Shown piece by piece: positions 13,972 through 15,135 of a stretch of DNA of 15,135 nucleotides (its first letter is position 1; each line of letters starts with the position of its first letter). Under the pieces are notes generated by a model. That model saw nothing but the letters and a program-made list of their open reading frames with translations. It was not told the DNA's origin and did not search any database. Location: contig NZ_JAHPYF010000013.1 in assembly GCF_019041915.1 (NCBI RefSeq), forward strand, positions 1 through 15,135, read 5' to 3'. The position numbers and the translations under genes are program-made. Origin of the DNA: Collinsella sp. MSK.8.10 (GTDB taxonomy: Bacteria; Actinomycetota; Coriobacteriia; Coriobacteriales; Coriobacteriaceae).

Positions 13972-14040
13972 TATACACTGGCAACAATAATCGGCCTGCT
14001 CGGCGTGCGGGCAAAAGCCACAACCTTTAAAGGGGGAAGC

Positions 14041-15066
14041 ATGAAACAGTACACGGTTGCTATTTTGGGCGCGACGGGAGCTGTAGGCACCCAGATGCTC
14101 GAGTGCCTCAACGAGCAGGAGTTTCCGGTCGGTAAGCTCAAGCTGCTGGCGAGCGCGCGCTCTGCGGGCAAGACCGTTGAGTTCCGCGGCGAGCAAATCG
14201 TGATCGAAGAGGCTTGCCCCGAGGCCTTTGAGGGCTGCGATATTGTGCTCGGAGCCGCCGGCGACGATATCGCGAAGGAGCTGCTGCCCGAGGCCGTCAA
14301 GCGCGGCGCTGTCGTGGTCGACAACAGCCATGCCTTCCGCATGGATCCCGAGGTGCCGCTGGTCGTACCCGAGATCAATGCCGACGATATCAAGTGGCAT
14401 CACGGCCTTATCGCCAACCCCAACTGCGCGACCATTATCGGCCTGGTTCCCACCTGGCCGCTGCATCAGCTCGCCGGCGTGAAGCGCATGATCGTCTCGA
14501 CGTACCAGGCGGCTTCGGGCGCTGGCGCTCCCGGTATGGCCGAGCTCGAGGCCCAGCTGGCCGCCCTGGGCCGTGGCGAGGAGATTCCCGAGCCGCGCGC
14601 TTTTGCCGCCCAGCTGGCGAGCAACCTGATTCCGCAGATTGGCGGCGTCAAGGAGGAGGGCTTTACCTCCGAGGAGATGAAGCTGCAAAACGAGGGCCGC
14701 AAGATTATGCACCTGCCCGAGCTGCGCGTGAACTGCACCTGCGTGCGCGTTCCTGTGCTGCGTTCGCACTCCGAGAGCATTACGCTCGAGTTTGAGCGCG
14801 ATATAACGGTTGAGGAGGCCCGTGCTGCGCTGGCTGCCGCTCCCGGCGTCAAGCTGGTTGACGATATGGCTGCCGAGGATGCGCACGATCGCTTCCCCAT
14901 GCCGATGGACACCTCCGACCAGGACCTGATTTGGGTCGGCCGCGTGCGTCGCGACATCTCGAACCCCGAGGCTGCGCGTGGCATCACCTTCTGGTGCTGC
15001 GGCGACCAAATCCGTAAGGGCGCGGCAACCAACGCCGTCCAGATCGCTAAGCTGCTCTGCGAGTAG
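14041..15066 (+). CDS. asd: Aspartate-semialdehyde dehydrogenase
   Basis: A 341-residue NADPH-dependent dehydrogenase. The Rossmann loop G-A-T-G-A-V-G is at 10-16; the catalytic cysteine is C129 in N-P-N-C-A; Q156 in S-T-Y-Q-A-A-S-G-A-G binds substrate; H243 in R-V-P-V-L-R-S-H-S-E is the general base. It reduces aspartyl phosphate made by aspartokinase to aspartate semialdehyde, the branch point to lysine and homoserine. Start ATG 14041 has GGGGGAAG just upstream; the frame stays open upstream to a GTG at 13954, but that would lie inside the lysC terminator. An intrinsic terminator follows nine bases after the stop. Confidence 0.96.
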   Translation: MKQYTVAILGATGAVGTQMLECLNEQEFPVGKLKLLASARSAGKTVEFRGEQIVIEEACPEAFEGCDIVLGAAGDDIAKELLPEAVKRGAVVVDNSHAFRMDPEVPLVVPEINADDIKWHHGLIANPNCATIIGLVPTWPLHQLAGVKRMIVSTYQAASGAGAPGMAELEAQLAALGRGEEIPEPRAFAAQLASNLIPQIGGVKEEGFTSEEMKLQNEGRKIMHLPELRVNCTCVRVPVLRSHSESITLEFERDITVEEARAALAAAPGVKLVDDMAAEDAHDRFPMPMDTSDQDLIWVGRVRRDISNPEAARGITFWCCGDQIRKGAATNAVQIAKLLCE

Positions 15067-15074
15067 TGTGACCT

Positions 15075-15100
15075 GTCCGGCGGGGGCCGGGCTTAGTTTT
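15075..15100 (+). terminator. Terminator of asd
   Basis: CCGGC (15077-15081) and GCCGG (15086-15090) pair around GGGG and extend by a T-G wobble and a G-C pair to 15075 and 15092. TTAGTTTT follows. Stem and tail fit a short intrinsic terminator starting nine bases after the asd stop. Confidence 0.6.
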
Positions 15101-15135
15101 CAGAACACTCCGCAGACCAGTGTGGCGCCTTGTCC

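Overview
The window is about 60% GC by eye and densely coded, with genes close together and strong G/C preference at third codon positions. The gene set is anaerobe-like: sucrose uptake by the phosphotransferase system, a pyruvate formate-lyase activase, a DegV lipid-binding protein and a compact aspartate/threonine pathway. Together with my impression of the proteins, this suggests a gut Coriobacteriia genome, most likely Collinsella or a relative. That placement is inference; no rRNA or marker comparison was possible.

Layout. Positions 1-108 hold the tail of an unidentified gene. 275-5892 is a sucrose/fructoside locus on the + strand: a LacI-family regulator, an atypical GH32 fructosidase, a sucrose-type PTS EIIBC and a canonical GH32 sucrose-6-phosphate hydrolase. 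Four copies of one operator-like motif sit before the regulator and before the first GH32 gene, two of them overlapping a good promoter. 6170-7024 is a DegV-family gene behind a structured leader. 7199-9514 carries pflA, a 5'-methylthioadenosine/S-adenosylhomocysteine nucleosidase gene and engB, all on the + strand. 9771-12373 is thrC followed by thrB on the - strand. 12478-15066 is lysC followed by asd on the + strand, divergent from thrC. lysC, asd, thrB and thrC cover four of the five steps from aspartate to threonine; homoserine dehydrogenase is not in the window.

How it works together. Sucrose would enter as sucrose-6-phosphate through the EIIBC (a EIIA must come from elsewhere), be cleaved in the cytoplasm by the two GH32 enzymes, and be controlled by the LacI-type protein through the shared operators. 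Aspartokinase and aspartate-semialdehyde dehydrogenase feed homoserine synthesis; homoserine kinase and threonine synthase finish threonine.

The protein genes are mostly ordinary housekeeping and catabolic genes. The unusual content lies between them. thrB is bracketed by two large nested palindromes (9591-9777 and 10666-10777), the first with three pairs of perfect arms on one exact dyad axis and equal-length unpaired blocks between them. Smaller nested palindromes or hairpins lie before pflA, before degV, between the PTS gene and the second GH32 gene, and between lysC and asd. No tRNA, rRNA, CRISPR array, transposase or phage gene was seen. No gene-free stretch exceeds 300 bases.
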